From: Paracoccus versutus
GTDB lineage: Bacteria > Pseudomonadota > Alphaproteobacteria > Rhodobacterales > Rhodobacteraceae
DNA: 64,000 bases
Assembly: GCF_000763885.1 (NCBI RefSeq)
Contig: NZ_JRKO01000023.1
Span: 20,676 to 84,675 of the forward strand
Direction: 5' to 3'
This document shows positions 14,410 through 22,971 of the stretch, piece by piece. Each line of letters starts with the position of its first letter. Position 1 is the first letter of the stretch. Both the position numbers and the translations under genes were made by a program. Under the pieces are notes generated by a model. The model was not told the DNA's origin, ran no database searches, and saw nothing but the letters and a program-made list of their open reading frames with translations.

Positions 14410-16479
14410 ATGCGGATCGCCCATGAACTGCCCGGCCGCCTGCGCCTGCGGCTGCCGGCCGATGCCGCGCTGATCGCGCGGGCGGGGGCGGCGATCCGCG
14501 CCCTGCCGGGCGTGACCGGGCTGCGGGTGAACCGGCGGGGCGGCTCGGGCGGGGGCCCTCATGACGCCCGCCCCGGCCTGCGCGCGCGCATCCTCGCCAC
14601 CGCCGCCAACCCGCCCGCCCATGCCGAGGGCTTCGTGCCGCCCGAGGGGGCGGACGGGCTGGACCTGGCGCTGGCGGCGGGCTCGGTCGCCGGGGCCTTC
14701 GCCCTGCCGCGCCCCCTGGCCGCGCTGGCCACCTGGGCGAATGTCGCCCGGCCGGTCCTGACCGGCGCCGGGGCGGCGCTGACCGAGGGGCTGAAGGTCG
14801 AGGTGCTGGACGCCATCGCCATGGGCCTGCCGGCGCTGCGCGGCGAATACGGCACGGCGAACTTCACCCGCTTCCTGATGGAGCTGGCGAATTACATCGA
14901 GGCGGGCACCGAGCAGCGCTCGGACGAGCTGTTGCGCACGCTGCTGCACCGCCGCCCCGACGACGTCTGGGTCGAGCGCGGCGGCCAGACCGTCCGCGTC
15001 CCCTTCGACAGCCTGCAGGGCGGCGAAAGCGTCGTGGTCGGCATGGGCGAGACCGTGCCCGTCGACGGGCTGGTGCTGGCGGGCGCGGGCTATGTCGACC
15101 AGTCGGCGGTGACGGGCGAAAGCCTGCCCCTGTCGCGGATGCCGGGCGAGGTGGCGCTGTCGGGCAGCATCGTCACCGACGGCCGGCTGGTGATCCGCGC
15201 CGACCGGGTGGGCGACGCCACCACCACCGGCCGCATCACCCGCTATATCCAGGAGGCGCTGGAGCGCCCGGCCGAGATCGAGACCGTGTCCGAGCAGCTT
15301 GCCGACAAGCGCATCGGCATCACGCTGGCCTCGGCGGCCGGGGTCTTTGCCGCGACGCGCGACTGGCGGCGGATGGAATCGGTCTTCATGGTCGATTATT
15401 CCTGCACCGTGAAGCTGGGCACCCCCATCGCCATCAAGAGCGCGATGTATCGCGCGGCAAAACAGGGCTGCCTGATCAAGTCCGGCCAGGCGCTGGAGGC
15501 GCTGGCGGGCGTCGATACGCTGGTCTTCGACAAGACCGGGACGCTGACCCACAATACGCTGCAAGTCACCGACATCGTGCCGCTGGCCAGGGGCGTGGAC
15601 GAAGAGCGGGCCGTGGCCATGGTCGCCTCGCTGGGGGAACACACCGCCCATCCCATCGCCCGCGCGGTGGTGGAACTGGCGCAGGCCCGGCATCTGGCTC
15701 ATGTCGCGCATGAAGAGGTGAACTTCATCGTCGGCCATGGCGTCGAGGGCAGGATCGGCGGCAACGTGATCCGCTTCGGCAGCCGGCATTTCCTGGAAGA
15801 CGACGAGCATGTCTCCTTCGCCGCCGAACGCGCGCGGGTCGAGGCGCTGAAGGCCGAGGGCAAGTCGATGCTCTATGCCGCGCAGGACGACCGCCCGCTG
15901 GCGATGTTCGCCCTGCGCGACCGGCTGCGGGACGAGGCGCCGCCGGTGCTGGCGCGGCTGCGGGCGATGGGCATCCGGCGCATGGTGATGATCACCGGCG
16001 ACGCGCGCGAAAAGGCGCTGGCCTTCGGCCGCGTGCTGGGCATGGACGAGGTGCATTACGAACAGCAGCCCGAGGACAAGGCCAGCCTGATCGCCGCGCT
16101 CAAGGCGCAGGGCGCCAAGGTCGCCTATGTCGGCGACGGGGTGAACGACGGGCCGGCGCTGATGGTGGCCGATGTGGGCCTTGCCATGCCGCGCGCGGCC
16201 GACATCGCGCGGGCAACCGCCGATGTGCTGCTGGTCGAGGACCGGCTGGACGCCTTGGCCGACGTGCTGGAGATCGCGCAAGACACGATGGCGCTGATCC
16301 GCTCGAACTTCCGCGTCGCGGTGGGGGTGAACTCGGCGATCCTGGCCGGGGCGACGACGGGCCTGCTTGCGCCCGCGACCACGGCGCTCTTGCATAACGG
16401 CACGACCATCGCGGTCCTCGTCCGCTCGATGCGGCATCGGCGGGCGCTTGGCATGACGCGCAGGCCCGCCGGCGCCTGA
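14410..16479 (+). CDS. fezB: P1B-type ATPase of the ferrosome system (FezB)
   Basis: A 689-residue P-type ATPase; the last gene of the feo-fez operon. N-terminal HELPGRLRLRL resembles an HMA strand but lacks CxxC. Catalytic elements are all present: TGES (actuator), DKTGTLTH (phosphorylation), GEHTAHPIAR (the HP motif of P1B pumps), MITGD and GDGVNDGPAL. The ion-binding membrane motif, normally CPC, CPH or SPC, reads YSCTVKLGTP. This places it outside the copper and zinc subgroups and is consistent with the P1B-6 group, whose members include FezB. FezB pumps are required to form ferrosomes, membrane-bounded iron stores described in Desulfovibrio, Rhodopseudomonas and Shewanella. Co-transcription with FeoB and an FNR site supports iron as substrate under anoxia. 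Confidence 0.8.
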   Translation: MRIAHELPGRLRLRLPADAALIARAGAAIRALPGVTGLRVNRRGGSGGGPHDARPGLRARILATAANPPAHAEGFVPPEGADGLDLALAAGSVAGAFALPRPLAALATWANVARPVLTGAGAALTEGLKVEVLDAIAMGLPALRGEYGTANFTRFLMELANYIEAGTEQRSDELLRTLLHRRPDDVWVERGGQTVRVPFDSLQGGESVVVGMGETVPVDGLVLAGAGYVDQSAVTGESLPLSRMPGEVALSGSIVTDGRLVIRADRVGDATTTGRITRYIQEALERPAEIETVSEQLADKRIGITLASAAGVFAATRDWRRMESVFMVDYSCTVKLGTPIAIKSAMYRAAKQGCLIKSGQALEALAGVDTLVFDKTGTLTHNTLQVTDIVPLARGVDEERAVAMVASLGEHTAHPIARAVVELAQARHLAHVAHEEVNFIVGHGVEGRIGGNVIRFGSRHFLEDDEHVSFAAERARVEALKAEGKSMLYAAQDDRPLAMFALRDRLRDEAPPVLARLRAMGIRRMVMITGDAREKALAFGRVLGMDEVHYEQQPEDKASLIAALKAQGAKVAYVGDGVNDGPALMVADVGLAMPRAADIARATADVLLVEDRLDALADVLEIAQDTMALIRSNFRVAVGVNSAILAGATTGLLAPATTALLHNGTTIAVLVRSMRHRRALGMTRRPAGA

Positions 16480-16608
16480 GCGGCGCCAGGCCCGGCCGTT
16501 CCGCAGGCTTGCCGCGACGGCGATCCGCCTTGCCTGGCCGGCATCACGGGCGCGCCAGGCCGCGGCCGGCTTGCCGTGCGGATCACCCGGCCGCGGCCGG
16601 CGACGGTC

Positions 16609-17346
16609 CTAGTCGATCCCGGCCAGGGCGGCCCTTGTCGCCGCCGCCACCGCCACGACCAGCGGAACCTGGAACTTGTCCTGGATGCGCATCGCGGGGG
16701 CCGAAAGCGGGCCGCCGCCCATGATGATCGCCGCCGCGCCCTTTTCCGCGATGGCCCGTTCGACCGCATCCGCCAGCGCGGCGTCCAGCGCCTCGGCATC
16801 CTTGACCAGCTCGTTCGGATCCCCCTCCGTCACCGTGACGCCCCGGTATTGGTCGGCATAGCCCAACTCCTCGGCCCGCAGGCGGAAGGATTCGAGCAGC
16901 CCCTCGTCGGGGGTGATGGTCACGATGGAGAAAGGCCGGCCATCCCGCGCCGCCTCGTGGAACGCCTCCTCGCCGATGCCGAAGACACCGATCCCGGTCA
17001 CGGCCTGGCGCAGCTCCGGCAGGCCCGGATCGCTGAAGGCGGCCACGATGACCGCGGCGACGCCGGGCTCGGCAGCAACCTCCTGCCCGATGGCGGCGAC
17101 GCCCCTGGCGGCATTCGCCATGTCCTCGGGCGTGGTCAGCAGCGCGGGAACGCCTGCATTCGTCCGCTCGACGATGGTGGCGCGGTCGCCGGCGACGCCG
17201 CGGGCCAGATCGGCCATGCTTCTGGTCGCCTCGGCATTGGAATTGGGGTTGATCAGCACGATGGCGGGCGTTTCCGCCAGCGCCTGGGGGGCGGTCGCCA
17301 GGGTCAGCATCAGCGCGGCCAGAACCGGATGGGTGCGGTGTTTCAT
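16609..17346 (-). CDS. Exported Asp/Glu (hydantoin) racemase-fold protein lacking both catalytic cysteines
   Basis: A 245-residue protein starting at ATG 17346, with a clear signal peptide (MKHRTHPVLAALMLTLATA, cleavage after QALA). The mature part follows the hydantoin-racemase pattern INPNSNAEAT, then VIVAAFSDPGLPELR, GIGEEAFHEA and IIMGGGPLSAP. In active relatives the first and last of these carry cysteines; the paralogue next door has VVIACFDDTGL and LGCAGM. Here they are Ala and Gly, so catalysis by the two-cysteine mechanism looks impossible. It sits at the end of a Liv-type ABC operon, so a periplasmic ligand-binding role is plausible. It could instead catalyse a different reaction. 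Confidence 0.85.
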   Translation of the reverse strand: MKHRTHPVLAALMLTLATAPQALAETPAIVLINPNSNAEATRSMADLARGVAGDRATIVERTNAGVPALLTTPEDMANAARGVAAIGQEVAAEPGVAAVIVAAFSDPGLPELRQAVTGIGVFGIGEEAFHEAARDGRPFSIVTITPDEGLLESFRLRAEELGYADQYRGVTVTEGDPNELVKDAEALDAALADAVERAIAEKGAAAIIMGGGPLSAPAMRIQDKFQVPLVVAVAAATRAALAGID

Positions 17347-17390
17347 CTGTCTTACCTCCGTGGGATCAGGATGCGCGGGGCGCGCCAGGG

Positions 17391-18098
17391 TCAGGCCGGG
17401 GCCAGCTTGTGTTGCGGCACCGGGGCATAGCCGCCCAGGCGGGACGTCCGCAACTTCAGCCGCACCATCGCCTCGCACAGGGTCACGGCACAGCTGACCC
17501 CGTCCAGCACGGGGACGCCATGTTCGGCGGCCAGCCGCTCGGTCAGGTCGGTCATCCCGGCGCAGCCCAGCACGATGGCCTCGGCCCGGTCGTCGGCGAT
17601 GGCGCGGGCGATCTCGCGGCCGATGCGGGCGCTGGCGTTGCTGCCCGGCTCTTCCAGCTCTAGCACGGCGACCTCGGACGAGCGCACCCGCCCGCATCGC
17701 GACCACAGGCCATAGCGGTGCAGGTTGTGTTCCAGCGCCGGGACCGAGCGCGCCAGCGTCGTGACCACCGAGAACCTGTTCGAGATCAGCGAGGCCATGT
17801 GATAGGCGGCCTCGCCGATGCCGACCACGGGAATGTCGGTCAGGCAGCGCGCCGCATCGAGGCCGGTGTCGTCGAAACAGGCGATCACCACGGCATCGAC
17901 ATCGGGGGTCTCGCGGATCACCTGCAACAGGCCCGACAGGCTCATCGCCTCGTCATAGAAACCCTCGATGGAGGCCGGGCCGCGGGCAGGGTTGGCCGCC
18001 ACGATCTCGGTTCCGGGCGAGGCCGCGCGCCGGGCGGCGGCGGCGATCTTTTCGGTCATCGAAGCGGTGGTATTGGGGTTCAGAACCAGAAGGCGCAT
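17391..18098 (-). CDS. Aspartate/glutamate (hydantoin-type) racemase
   Basis: A 235-residue cytoplasmic enzyme. ATG 18098 is preferred because TGAGGAAAAC lies directly upstream; an ATG at 18113 would overlap the preceding gene. Motifs: LVLNPNTTASMT (about 4-15), VVIACFDDTGL (first catalytic Cys, about 75) and IVLGCAGMTDL (second Cys, about 178). Family members racemise hydantoins, aspartate or glutamate, or isomerise maleate, by two-cysteine acid-base chemistry. It follows the livF-like ATPase by about 7 bases, so import of its substrate by the adjacent transporter is likely. No hydantoinase or carbamoylase gene is nearby, so the exact substrate is open. Confidence 0.85.
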   Translation of the reverse strand: MRLLVLNPNTTASMTEKIAAAARRAASPGTEIVAANPARGPASIEGFYDEAMSLSGLLQVIRETPDVDAVVIACFDDTGLDAARCLTDIPVVGIGEAAYHMASLISNRFSVVTTLARSVPALEHNLHRYGLWSRCGRVRSSEVAVLELEEPGSNASARIGREIARAIADDRAEAIVLGCAGMTDLTERLAAEHGVPVLDGVSCAVTLCEAMVRLKLRTSRLGGYAPVPQHKLAPA

Positions 18099-18105
18099 GT
18101 TTTCC

Positions 18106-18828
18106 TCAGACATCCCCGCCCAGATAGGCGGCCTTGACGCGCGGGTCGTTCAGCAGCTCGCGCGAATTGCCCGACAGGACGACCTGTCCCAGGGACAGCG
18201 CATAGGCCCGGTTCGAGATGGACAGCGCCATGCGGCTGTTCTGCTCGACCAGCAGGACCGACACCCCCTCGTCGCGGCTGATGGCGACGATGGCCCGGGC
18301 GATGTCCTGCACCAGCTTGGGCGCGATCCCCAGCGAGGGCTCGTCCAGCAGCAACAGCCTGGGCTTGGCCATCAGCGCGCGGCCGATCACCATCATCTGC
18401 TGCTCTCCGCCCGAAAGCGTGCTGGCCTGCTGGTTGAAGCGTTCGCGCAGGCGGGGAAACCGCGTCAGGATGCTTTCCAGCGTCTGTTCGATGCCGGGCT
18501 TGTCGCTGCGGGTGAAGGCCCCCATCAGCAGGTTGTCCTTGACGCTCATCAGCGGAAAGACGCGCCGTCCCTCGGGGACCATGGCGATGCCCTTCCTGAC
18601 GACCTCGGGGGCGGAGGTGCCGTCCAGCCGCTCGCCCATGTAGGTGATCTGGCCGGACTTGATCTTGCGCAGGCCGGTGATCGCCCGCAGGATCGAGGAC
18701 TTGCCGGCCCCGTTCGCGCCGATCAGCGCCACCGTCTCGCCCTCGTTCAGTTCGATGGACACGCCTTTCAGCGCATAGACATGGTCGTAGTAAAGCTCGA
18801 CATTGTCGAAGCTGAGCATCCTGGTCAT
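18106..18828 (-). CDS. livF: ABC transporter ATP-binding protein, branched-chain amino acid type (LivF)
   Basis: A 240-residue ATPase. Walker A GANGAGKSS (about 37-45), signature LSGGEQQMM (about 138-146), Walker B LLLLDEPSLG, and the LivF-typical VPEGRRVFPLMSV. Short spacing from the LivG-like gene upstream and the racemase downstream shows a single operon (22756 to 16609). Together with LivG it powers a HAAT-family importer. Although named Liv, such systems import many amides, hydantoins and aromatic acids; the racemase genes suggest something other than leucine. Confidence 0.92.
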   Translation of the reverse strand: MTRMLSFDNVELYYDHVYALKGVSIELNEGETVALIGANGAGKSSILRAITGLRKIKSGQITYMGERLDGTSAPEVVRKGIAMVPEGRRVFPLMSVKDNLLMGAFTRSDKPGIEQTLESILTRFPRLRERFNQQASTLSGGEQQMMVIGRALMAKPRLLLLDEPSLGIAPKLVQDIARAIVAISRDEGVSVLLVEQNSRMALSISNRAYALSLGQVVLSGNSRELLNDPRVKAAYLGGDV

Positions 18829-18832
18829 GCGC

Positions 18833-19615
18833 TTACATCCCGATGGCCGCGTCTTCCGAGCCGAGATAGGCTTCGATGACGCGGGGGTTGGCCTGAATCT
18901 CGGCGGGGCTGCCCTCGGCGATCTTCTCGCCGAAGTTGATGCAGACGATCCGGTCCGAGATCTTCATCACCGCGGGCATGTCGTGTTCGACCAGCAGCAC
19001 GGTCACGCCGCGTTCGTCGCGCAGCCTGCGGACCAGGGCGACCATGCGCATGGTTTCGTCGTGGTTCATGCCGGCGAAGGGTTCGTCCAGCAGGATGACC
19101 TGCGGCTGCGTGGCCAGGCCGATGGCCATGCCAAGCGCCCGCAGATGCCCCTGCGGCAGGTTCGAGGCCAGTTCGTCTCGGATGGCGCCCAGGCCCAGGA
19201 AGTCGATGATCTCGTCGGCCGAGCGGGCGAATTCTGCCTCGTCCGCGCGCGCGGTGGCGGTGCCCAGGAAATAGCCCAGCAGGCTGGCGCGCGAGCGCAG
19301 GTGATGCGAGACGATGACGTTCTCGCGCACGGTCATCGACCGGAAGATGGTGGTTTCCTGAAAGGTGCGCACCACGCCCAGCCGCGCCACCCTGTGCGGC
19401 GCCAGCCCCGAGATGCGTTCGCCCTTGAAGCGGACCTCGCCGGTGGTCGGCTTCTCGAAACCGGCGATCTGCTTGAACAGCGTCGATTTCCCGGCGCCGT
19501 TCGGCCCGATCACCGACAGGATCTCGCCGGGTGCGACGTCGAAGCTGATGTCGTTGTTCGCCGTCAGCCCGCCGAATTTCTTGGTGACGTTGCGGATTTC
19601 CAGGATCGGGCTCAT
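18833..19615 (-). CDS. livG: ABC transporter ATP-binding protein, branched-chain amino acid type (LivG)
   Basis: A 260-residue ATPase. Walker A GPNGAGKST (about 37-45), VRTFQETTIFRSMTV (the LivG Q-loop region), a signature-position segment LPQGHLRALGMA, and Walker B VILLDEPFAGMN. The signature reads LPQGH instead of the usual LSxGxQ, a mild departure seen in some LivG proteins. The start overlaps the permease stop by four bases. Pairs with LivF. Confidence 0.92.
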   Translation of the reverse strand: MSPILEIRNVTKKFGGLTANNDISFDVAPGEILSVIGPNGAGKSTLFKQIAGFEKPTTGEVRFKGERISGLAPHRVARLGVVRTFQETTIFRSMTVRENVIVSHHLRSRASLLGYFLGTATARADEAEFARSADEIIDFLGLGAIRDELASNLPQGHLRALGMAIGLATQPQVILLDEPFAGMNHDETMRMVALVRRLRDERGVTVLLVEHDMPAVMKISDRIVCINFGEKIAEGSPAEIQANPRVIEAYLGSEDAAIGM

Positions 19616-20634
19616 TTGCCGCCCCCCTTTCGGTCAAACAGGCTCAGCACGCCGTTCGGCAGCACCAGCATCAGCGTGATCATCGCCCCCGAATAGATCA
19701 GCAGCTGGTATTTCCCGGCCACCGACAGCAGATCCCAGCCGAAATACAGCAGCAGCGTGCCCAGCATCGGGCCGAAGACATAGCCCAGGCCGCCGAGGAA
19801 GCAGTAGAGCATGAAGTTCACGCTGTCCTGCACCACGAAGGACGAGGGATAGATGGATTGCGAGATCGACACGAACATCGCCCCCGCGACGCCCCCGAAG
19901 AAGCTGGAGATGGCATAGGCCATGATCCGCAGCCATGCTGTGTTGACGCCGATGGAGGCCGAAAGCTCTTCGTTCTGCTGCAGGCTGCGGCACAGGTGGC
20001 CCAGGCGCGAGTTCACGATCCGCCACAGGATCACGTAGACCAGGATCATCAGGCCGATGGCGGCGAAATAGAACGCCTGGCGCGGGTTCTGCAGCGTGGC
20101 GAAATCGGGGATCAGGGTGATGCCGAAGACCGAGACGCCCCCCGGCAGCGGGATCGAGGTGATGCCCTTGGCCCCGTTCGTCACCGGCAGGGCCAGCGCG
20201 GTCAGCCGCGCCACCTCGGTCAGCACCAGCGTGACCATGGCGAAATAGACGCCGCGCAGCCGCAGGATCGGCAGGCCGATCAGCACCGAGATCAGCGCGC
20301 AGAACAGCCCCGCCAGCGGCAGGGTCAGCCAGAAGCTGACGCCCGCCTGCGTGATCAGCACGGCCGAGACATAGCCGCCGGCCAGCGCATAGGCCCCCTG
20401 TCCGATGTTGATCCGCCCGATATAGAAGGTCAGCCAGACCCCCGCCGCCCCGATGGACAGCAGCGCCACCGAGGTCAGCGTATAGTAGAAGTCCCAGCGG
20501 CCGGTCGCCGCGATGAACATGGGCACGGCTGCGAAGACGAAGGCCAGGAAGGCGGCCACGCCCAGCATCTTGGGCATCGTCAGCCCCTTGCCGGCCGCCA
20601 AGGGCGCGGCGTGCGGTTGGTTTTGCATCGTCAT
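19612..20634 (-). CDS. livM: ABC transporter permease, LivM type
   Basis: A 340-residue inner-membrane permease with about nine to ten hydrophobic helices. Hallmarks are IGRINIGQGAYALAGGY (about 73-89), LPILRLRGVYFAMVTLV (about 122-138) and the EAA-like coupling stretch SRLGHLCRSLQQNEELSASIGVN split over about 207-229. ATG 20634 follows GAGG; a second ATG six bases on is equally possible. It partners the LivH-type permease. Confidence 0.92.
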   Translation of the reverse strand: MTMQNQPHAAPLAAGKGLTMPKMLGVAAFLAFVFAAVPMFIAATGRWDFYYTLTSVALLSIGAAGVWLTFYIGRINIGQGAYALAGGYVSAVLITQAGVSFWLTLPLAGLFCALISVLIGLPILRLRGVYFAMVTLVLTEVARLTALALPVTNGAKGITSIPLPGGVSVFGITLIPDFATLQNPRQAFYFAAIGLMILVYVILWRIVNSRLGHLCRSLQQNEELSASIGVNTAWLRIMAYAISSFFGGVAGAMFVSISQSIYPSSFVVQDSVNFMLYCFLGGLGYVFGPMLGTLLLYFGWDLLSVAGKYQLLIYSGAMITLMLVLPNGVLSLFDRKGGGK

Positions 20635-20638
20635 CGCC

Positions 20639-21508
20639 TCAGCCCCAGGGTTTGCCCATCAGGCCCTGCGGCCGGATGGCAAGGAAGATCATCAGGGTGG
20701 CGAAGATCACCAGATAGGTCACGTCGCCATAGGAGGACAAGACCGACAGGCCGACGCTTTCCATCATCCCCAGGATGAAGCCCCCGGCGATGGCGCCCGA
20801 GATCACCCCGGCGCCGCCGATCATGATCATCAGGAAGGCCTTGATCGAGGTGGGGCCGCCCATGCCCAGGTTGACGCCGGTGATCGTGACCAGCAGCGCC
20901 CCGACCAGCCCGGCCAGCATCGCGCCCATGGCAAAGCCGATCATGGAATAGCGGTCCACGTCGACGCCCATCAGCTGCGCCGCCACCCGGTCCTGCGCCA
21001 GGGCCCGCATGGCGCGGCCGGCCTTGGAATATTGCATGAACAGGATGAAGGCGACGATCAGGCCGATGGCCAGCATCCCGATCAGGATGCGGTCATAGGG
21101 CATGATGATGCGGAAGTCCCAGTTGAAGACCCCGTTGACCACCTTGGGCACGCCGCGCTGCTTTTCGCCGAACAGCAGCAGGATCACCGCGTCCAGGAAG
21201 AAGGCGATCCCCGCCGCCAGAAGCATGGTGGATTCGTCGCGCTTGGAGCGGCGGATGACGGGGCGGAACAGGAACCGCTCGATCAGCCCGCCCAGCACCG
21301 CCAGCACCAGGGCCGAGGCGACCAGCCCAACGATGAACGGCATCCCCAGCTGCGCCACGACGGTGTAGCAGACGAAGCCGCCCAGGACATACATCTGCCC
21401 ATGCGCGAAGTTCAGCACGTTCATCAGTGAAAAGATAAGTGTCAGGCCCAGGGCGATCAGGGCGTATTGCGCACCCAGATACAGGCCGTTTGCGATGATC
21501 TGTTCCAT
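20639..21508 (-). CDS. livH: ABC transporter permease, LivH type
   Basis: A 289-residue permease starting at ATG 21508 after ACACGAGGA; the frame continues upstream, but this start matches the family (MEQIIANGLYLGAQYALIAL). NVLNFAHGQMYVLGG (about 29-43) and RALAQDRVAAQLMGVDVDR (about 164-182) are the family hallmarks. With LivM it forms the transmembrane channel. Same operon as the binding protein at 21569. Confidence 0.92.
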   Translation of the reverse strand: MEQIIANGLYLGAQYALIALGLTLIFSLMNVLNFAHGQMYVLGGFVCYTVVAQLGMPFIVGLVASALVLAVLGGLIERFLFRPVIRRSKRDESTMLLAAGIAFFLDAVILLLFGEKQRGVPKVVNGVFNWDFRIIMPYDRILIGMLAIGLIVAFILFMQYSKAGRAMRALAQDRVAAQLMGVDVDRYSMIGFAMGAMLAGLVGALLVTITGVNLGMGGPTSIKAFLMIMIGGAGVISGAIAGGFILGMMESVGLSVLSSYGDVTYLVIFATLMIFLAIRPQGLMGKPWG

Positions 21509-21568
21509 CCCGTCCTCGTGTGTGAAACCGGGGCCATGCGGTCGCAAGGCCCCCGACGCGATGCGGCG

Positions 21569-22756
21569 TCAGTCGACCTCGGCCACGAACAGGGTCTCGA
21601 ACTTGCCGCCGCGGTATTCGTTCACGACCAGCGGCACCGAAAGCTGCCGCTTCTGTCCGAAGGAACTTTCGCCGACATAGCGCAGCTTGGCATCGCCGAC
21701 CATGAAGGGATTGGGCGCCTCGAAGGTGTCGATGGTCTTCTTGAACTCCTCGACGTCGCTGATCGCGGCGGGGTTCGCCTTCAGCGTCTCGATGATGTAT
21801 TCCAGCGCATAGACCTTGGTGTTCGACTCGTCGTTATATTCGCCGAACATCTTGGTATAGCGCTCCACGAATTCGCGCATCGCGTCCGAGGCCAGCTCCT
21901 CGGTCGAGGCGCCGCCGACCGAGATGAAGCCCTCGGCCAGGTCGCCCGCGCCCTCGGCCAGCACGCTGGCATCCTGCGCGGTCTCGGTCGAGATCAGCCC
22001 CTCGTAGCCCAGTTCGCGCGCCGAACGGATCAGCTGCGGCGCGTTGGCGGGCGACACACCCGACAGCACCAGCAGGTCGGGCTGCGCCTGCAGCACCGGC
22101 AGCAGGACCGGGGTGAAATCGGTGGTGTCCACCTGGTAGGTCACTTTGTCCGACACCACCTCGAGCCCCAGCGCCTTGGCCGCCTCGATGCCGGAATCGC
22201 GCTGGCTCAGCGGGTCGGATTCATTGGCGGCGACGAAGGCCACCTTCTTCACGCCCTTGTTCTCCATCAGGTATTTGTAGATCGCCGGGCCGGACTGATA
22301 GTTCGCGACCATGCCCAGGATGGCGTTCGAGGCGGGGGCGACATAGAGCGTCTTGGGGAAGGCATAGGGGAAATAGATGATGCCTTTCTGCTCGGCGACC
22401 GGGCGGACGGCGGCCGCGCCGTCGTCGACATTCGGGCCGACGACGTAATGCACGCCGTCCTGCGCCATCTTTTCCATCCCGGCGATGGCGCGCTTGGGAT
22501 CCTTCTGGTCGTCGAAGGCGACGATCTGCACGTCATAGGTCGTGTCGCCGATCTGCACCCCGCCCAGTTCGTTCAGCCAGGCCGCGCGGGCCTCCATCGA
22601 GCGCTGGTTGGAAATGCCCCAGGCGGCCGCCGGGCCCGAGGTCACGCCCACGAAGCCGATCTTCAGCTTGGCATTCTCGGCATGGGCCGCCGGGATCAGC
22701 GCCAGGGTGGCGACGGCGGCCAATGCGGTGGATTTCAGAAAGCTACGACGCAGCAT
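21569..22756 (-). CDS. ABC transporter substrate-binding protein, branched-chain amino acid (Peripla_BP_6) type
   Basis: A 395-residue periplasmic protein; ATG 22756 follows AGGGAGAA. A Tat-like leader (MLRRSFLKSTALAAVATLAL) ends at AHA. The mature protein has the type I fold: IGFVGVTSGPAAAWG, IVAFDDQKDPKRAIAGM (about 85-101), VVGPNVDDGAAAV and FPYAFPKTLYVAP. The first gene of the liv-racemase operon and divergent from the GntR regulator. The ligand is unknown; the family binds amino acids, amides, ureas and aromatic compounds. Confidence 0.9.
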   Translation of the reverse strand: MLRRSFLKSTALAAVATLALIPAAHAENAKLKIGFVGVTSGPAAAWGISNQRSMEARAAWLNELGGVQIGDTTYDVQIVAFDDQKDPKRAIAGMEKMAQDGVHYVVGPNVDDGAAAVRPVAEQKGIIYFPYAFPKTLYVAPASNAILGMVANYQSGPAIYKYLMENKGVKKVAFVAANESDPLSQRDSGIEAAKALGLEVVSDKVTYQVDTTDFTPVLLPVLQAQPDLLVLSGVSPANAPQLIRSARELGYEGLISTETAQDASVLAEGAGDLAEGFISVGGASTEELASDAMREFVERYTKMFGEYNDESNTKVYALEYIIETLKANPAAISDVEEFKKTIDTFEAPNPFMVGDAKLRYVGESSFGQKRQLSVPLVVNEYRGGKFETLFVAEVD

Positions 22757-22852
22757 GAGTTCAGTTCTCCCTGTCTGTTGACTGTCCGGGCAGTGGCTCC
22801 AGGCCGCCGCGCGGGTGCTTTTGCGATTTTCGACAAGGCCCATCGTGAACCC

Positions 22853-22882
22853 GTTAACAGATATGTCAACAATTATGTTAAC
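22853..22882. promoter_or_regulatory. Triple GTTAAC-type operator between the GntR gene and the liv operon
   Basis: GTTAAC (22853), GTCAAC (22865) and GTTAAC (22877) lie exactly 12 bases apart, inside an AT-rich patch of an otherwise GC-rich gap. The outer two are perfect palindromes. The spacing puts successive sites a little more than one helical turn apart on the same DNA face, fitting cooperative binding by the divergent GntR/FCD regulator. Confidence 0.6.
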
Positions 22883-22971
22883 AATCTGGATCGCGTCGGA
22901 TTCTTGTTGTAGCCTGGGTTAGACCCTATTTTCGGGGGAACAGAAGGGCATTGCCGGGGAATTGACTGTCG

